This document shows, one piece after another, positions 59,501 through 64,000 of a DNA stretch of 64,000 nucleotides. The notes under the pieces were generated by a model, which saw only the letters and a program-made list of their open reading frames with translations, had not been told where the DNA came from and made no database searches. How positions within the stretch are numbered: position 1 is the first letter of the stretch; each line of letters opens with the position of its first letter. Made by a program: the position numbers and the translations under genes. Source of the stretch: Steromphala cineraria (taxonomy: Eukaryota; Mollusca; Gastropoda; Trochida; Trochidae); NCBI GenBank assembly GCA_916613615.1, contig OU744731.1, forward strand, positions 15,940,726 to 16,004,725, given 5' to 3'.

Positions 59501-61220
59501 ATTTGCTCCTCCTACCAAAAGACATAGATAATATTATGATATGTATCATTAACATTTAAAGACGCATAAATTACAGAACATCTTCTTCACCAGGTAAACT
59601 CGTCAGTCACATGCTTGTCAACCTCAAGGGACAATAGACTTTCTTGTTTCCATGGCAACCTCTACTTTTAATCAACTTACAGAGGTGGTTATTGATGCGC
59701 TGAGAGAAATAAGGCTATTAGCCACAGCTTCACATTAAGCTATTTCAAAGCAAAAAATACAAGGTATATGTTCTAATTTTGCTAATTATCTTGTAGATTA
59801 CTGGTTGTATATTAGTTTTGAACCACATTTGTCTTTATTTGAAATAATCTAAAACTGATAAAGTAATAATTTCATGGTTATATTACTTGAGATTTTGTCT
59901 GAAAATATAAACATTGCTTAGTGGGGGGTCTATCCTAGTTAATTAATCAATATGCTGGTTATTGAAAAAATCCACATGAAAATGTAAAAGATGCATCCTA
60001 ACATACAACAACAAAATACAAAGAAATCATGACAATAAGTATCTTCATAGTATATATAAATATTTTGAAAGAAAACTAGTATGTGGGTTAAAGTGATGAA
60101 TTTTGTAACAATATCTTTGACCTTCATTTCAATACCAAAATCCAACCATTCCTATAACTTTCCGCGAATGGAAAACAAGAAAAAGACAGAGTGGTTGCCA
60201 AAATCCAATAACAAGTGACAAATCATCCCGGGAGATATTCAAGAAGAGCGGTCATCTATGGTGACATGCAAGGGGCCGACATGTCACTTAGTTCGAGTGA
60301 AATGCTGATGCGTCCCCTTTGACAACTTGATCCAGACAATATCAGGAACCATTGGTGGGGAAAGAAACTAATAAACGAATCTTATTTTGGGTAATTTTGT
60401 CAGTCAGAGATGACACAAGTTCATATAGTTGAATGCTACTATTTCAAATCAAAATGATCTTGAATAGCTGAAGAAAGTAGTTTTTGAGAGATATGGACCA
60501 ATGAAAGGCATCAATGGTTATTTTGGGGTTATCTCAGCAGACAGTTAACATAGTTTGTATACGAGAATGATATTATTAACTCAAAATGACCTTACCTGAT
60601 ATACAGAAACCTATCAATTTATACCACATATTAACCAATATAAAAAAAATGTGTATCAATAAGAAGAGGAAGTTTCCTCTGGGTCAATAACTTATGACCA
60701 AAACAATTTGATATTTTAGTTGCTTCGTTTGAAGAGCTCAAGTTGTTCAGTAATGTTCACCATATTGACTTAATTTGTTTTGGTAAAACAATTTCATCAA
60801 AATGTCATTTAACTTTCTTCAGCCAAGTCCTAACAGGTGGGTTAAGTGACTTTATATTGATGATTTCTTTAGTCACCCAAACCTCATCTTGACTCCTTAC
60901 AGGTGGCTTAAGTGACTTTATAGTATTGATTTAGGTGACTTTACACTGATAACTCAAGCAAGCCTTCCCTATATTCCCTCCTCTATTGAATCCCCTGAAA
61001 TCCCTGCTGTCCAGTAATCAATGTGCTCTGTTAAACAACACAAGATGACAGCTCACACTGCTAATGTTCCTCCACAAATTAAACTCCAATCAGTTGGAAA
61101 TCAATGAAACTGTTTAGAGGAATGTGACTTGTCCTGACTGAGGTCAAGAGGCGGTCAAAATGATTGATCAATTCCCCTCATTTGGAAGAAATAATTGCAA
61201 TCAGAGGGTAGTACAAGTCT
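56508..61220. other. AT-rich DNA, no gene seen
   Basis: No supported gene. A diverged direct repeat (GGTTGTTTTGAGA, then GATTTTnTAATA, then CTACAATTG) stands at about 57225 and 57692. Three copies of TTAAGTGACTTTATA-like phrases lie at 60843-60950. Confidence 0.45.
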
Positions 61221-61229
61221 GAAGACTCT

Positions 61230-62080
61230 CAATAGTGGACAATGACCAACCTAGCCTGGGGCAAACCTTCATGAAGCCAGTTCTTGGATTGTCTCAGGAT
61301 TCTGCGGACTCCACAGAGTTCTTTACTTTTGAAGACCAATAATGATTTACATCTTAGATGAAACCTCAATGTAGTTTTGAAGACTAATTATGATGACACC
61401 ATACCTTGTTTCTTGTACTTTTGAATTGATTGGTGTCCTTGCATGGTCTCAGGACTCAAGAAAGTCCTTTATCTTTGGAGACTTATAATGATTAACATTT
61501 AGGATGAAGCCGTCATGTACAGTTTTGAAGACTTACTATGATGACACCATACGTGTATCTTTAGATTTGTAATGACTTTGTGTGACTGAAAATGAGATGT
61601 TCTTACCTAACCTTTGGCAAATATACACTTAATCTGGCCTTGGAATCTTGGCAACGTTCATGAAGCCAGTCCTCAGGACTCTGGACTCAGTAGAGTCCTT
61701 TATCTTTGAAGACCAATAATTATTACCAATTAGGATAAAGCCTCCACAAGAAGGAGAGGGTTTCACTAAGTTGGATTACTTGTACCCAATCCTTTCACTT
61801 GAATAAATATATTTAAATCAAAAGCCTCCACAAAGTGTTGAAGACTAAATATGATGACACAATACCGTGTATCTTTAGATTTAAAATGACTTTGCCTGAC
61901 TGAAGAGCAGCCATTGATATGTTCTTACCCAACCTCTAGCAAATATACACTAAATCTGGCCATGGAATCTTCATGAAGCCTGTCCTTGAATGGTCTCAGG
62001 ATCACTGACCTTGAAGACTAATAATGATAAACATAAGGAATGACATCTCGTCTTGTTTAATGTAGATCAAGCTGTAAAGA
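61230..62080. repeat. Higher-order diverged repeats
   Basis: Phrases recur in order: TTCATGAAGCCAGTCCTnnG (61269, 61659 and 61972), GTCTCAGGACTC, GAGTCCTTTATCTTTGAAGA, CCAATAATgATTAnCAT, and TATGATGACACcATAC with GTGTATCTTTAGATTT. The main spacing is 300-390 bases with shorter partial copies between. No ORF. Confidence 0.8.
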
Positions 62081-64000
62081 TTTAAACTGACACTGTGTCT
62101 GGGAAGCAGTCAATGATCAGTTCTATTGAGGATTTACCTCTTTAGATCAAATGATGTATTTTATGGACAGTGTGCATGTATACTTGGTGATCAATTATAC
62201 AACAGATATGACCTTGGAGATACTGGTTGATCTTTTTGTCAGTTTAAATGTTAAAATATGAGTATAAGTAAACGGATATAAAAGAATCAAGCTCAAAGTG
62301 TACTCACACTTCAAACTCTCCTTGAAGAAGAGGCATATCCACAACTCTTGTCATTGTTTGTCAAGTATTTTTGATTAGGGACTCTTTAACTAGGATATAC
62401 ATCATGACGCCTCACTGTGACAGCTACATGATTTATCACAAACAAGTTAAAATAGGCAATAACCAATAATAGAAACAGTGTTTGTTTTGTAAAAACATCA
62501 AAAATATTTTGTGATCTTTGTTAAACATTTCAAGTTTAGTTACATTTGAAATTGGAGATTTGACATAATGACGGATTACAAATACTCCCCATTCAATTAT
62601 TATCATTCTTCTTATACACATCCTGTCTGTACCTCATTTCTTTCCAATCTGTCATTGCTGTCATGTTGTAAGTGACAGATTGTATAATCAAATTCATCAA
62701 AAACACATCCATGTGATCAAATATGCTCAATCTTGTGTCAAATATCTAACTGTCATTTTAAGAATATTTTTCATAACTTTCCAAAGTGTCATTTTCATCA
62801 AGTTTCAACCACCATATAAAAAATCTTCCCAAACATTTTAAAACTAATAAATGTAATAAATTCATCTTATCTAAAAACTGTCAACATGCTGTAATATCAA
62901 TTAAAATTACAAACTGTCCACATGGAATTACTTAATGTAAAGTTACAAAACTGCAAATTTGGAATCATTCGGCAAATTTTAGAATCATTTACTATCAAAT
63001 CAAAATTGTCCAATTTCCCAAATTTAAATACAGTATCATTTCACCTCAAATGTCAAAAGGGTCCATTTGCAATAAATTTCATAAAATCCCGAAACTGTCA
63101 TATGGAGTGTGTAATGACAATACAATGGCAGCATATCTGGTTTGCTAATGGCCACAATCCAGCCATACTGGGCTATTTGGAAAGGAATCAGTTGCCAACT
63201 GGAATTATTGGAGCATTAATCTTGCCGTCAAACGCTATCAAACAGCAGTCTGGATGGAGATATGTGTGTCAGAGATTCCATCTCATCAGGCATGGTTATG
63301 CTGGAGATTGTATCGGGTAAACCAAAATATTGACTACATAATTTGCATTGGTAGCTACAATGTTTTACACAGAAGTGAATAGAGTTGTGACAACACAGGT
63401 TTTTCAGATATACGATTTGGTTAAGTCAGTGACACAATATAAAACTATTTAATATTTGTATGCCATTCTTTTATGGACTTCATTTAACTGCATTGTTACC
63501 ACTTGAGCAGTTAAATTTTGTTTTATTGGCATATTATGAAAGATAACATTATTTGCAAGGATTGAATGATAAAGCTTTTGTAATAATTGTCAGTAACCTG
63601 TCCTTTGTATTGCTCTGTTGAATGATCACTTACAAATTAACAATATTAGAAAACCAACTTGAATAGAGTTATACCTCAGCTTAACTGATTCATGTGATTC
63701 AACTGTCTAAGCAAACCAAAAGATGGTATCTAAGTTGGCGAACTTTCTTGTCATCTTTTCTTCATGAATAGAATATGAATAAATTAACCAACTCTGACAG
63801 AATTTTAAAACAAAACACCAGTGACCACTTATAAATTTGTTAAACATAATAATCTTTTAAAACATTAATACAAGAAAACATGATTGTTGTGATACATAAC
63901 TCCTTCATAAAGTCCACAAGTGTTTTCACTGATTGTTGAAGTGCAGTTGTCGCCAGTATGACTAAAGTTATTGACCATACATATCTACATCTCACAGTTC
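62081..64000. other. AT-rich DNA, no supported gene
   Basis: A plus-strand open frame at 62922-63320 (132 codons) is the longest here. It contains a QWQHIWFANGHNPAILGYLE stretch but has no motif I can name and ordinary AT-rich composition before residue 60. It could be chance or part of an old transposon. Nothing else was found to the window end. Confidence 0.4.

Noticed and set aside
22441..64000. Kinase catalytic exons (HRDLK, DFG, APE motifs) on the minus strand
   Set aside because: Looked for by eye and not found; absence is not proof, since short exons in AT-rich DNA can be missed.

Overview
The window looks like nuclear DNA of a bivalve mollusc or close lophotrochozoan. It is AT-rich and intron-rich, with mostly short coding exons and GT-AG introns. 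It also holds a Rex1/Babar-like LINE and several composite repeats built like the tandem-core (pearl/HINE-type) elements I associate with bivalves. This assignment is inferred from content; no taxonomic marker gene is present.

Layout. Positions 1-8600 are a transposon cluster. A minus-strand LINE reverse transcriptase is split by a 3974-bp composite element (300-4273) with a 4-bp target duplication. Two more composite elements (6371-6728 and 7140-8600) and a small inverted-repeat element (6729-6878) follow. Positions 9100-12363 are the probable 3' UTR and downstream flank of the main gene.

Positions 12364-22564 (minus strand) hold nine coding exons for the C-terminal 413 residues of an SLK/STK10 (LOK)-type Ste20 kinase, namely its coiled-coil ATH/PKK region. 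Every junction is GT-AG and every phase fits. The N-terminal kinase domain was not found in the window. The introns of this gene are enlarged by local tandem duplications that copy exon-intron junctions, by a fourth composite element (16381-17590) and by a 196-bp MITE.

Positions 22.6-46.8 kb are AT-rich, apparently intronic or intergenic DNA made of many diverged tandem repeats, a 199-bp foldback insertion with a 12-bp target duplication (41501-41699) and a hAT-type MITE with an 8-bp target duplication (45168-45675). At 46825-47351 (minus) there is a convincing first coding exon of an unrecognised protein. It ends in phase 2, the same phase in which the SLK/STK10 exon at 22564 begins, so a kinase-less isoform from an alternative promoter is possible but unproven. 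Positions 48-64 kb hold no gene I can support, only repeats and one more terminal-inverted-repeat element (55762-56507).

Main points of interest: (1) several composite elements share one architecture (tandem core, then a tetra- or octanucleotide microsatellite, then a terminal hairpin whose arm is repeated at the other end) although their core sequences differ; (2) exon-junction duplications recur in one gene; (3) the possible alternative first exon of an SLK/STK10 homologue.
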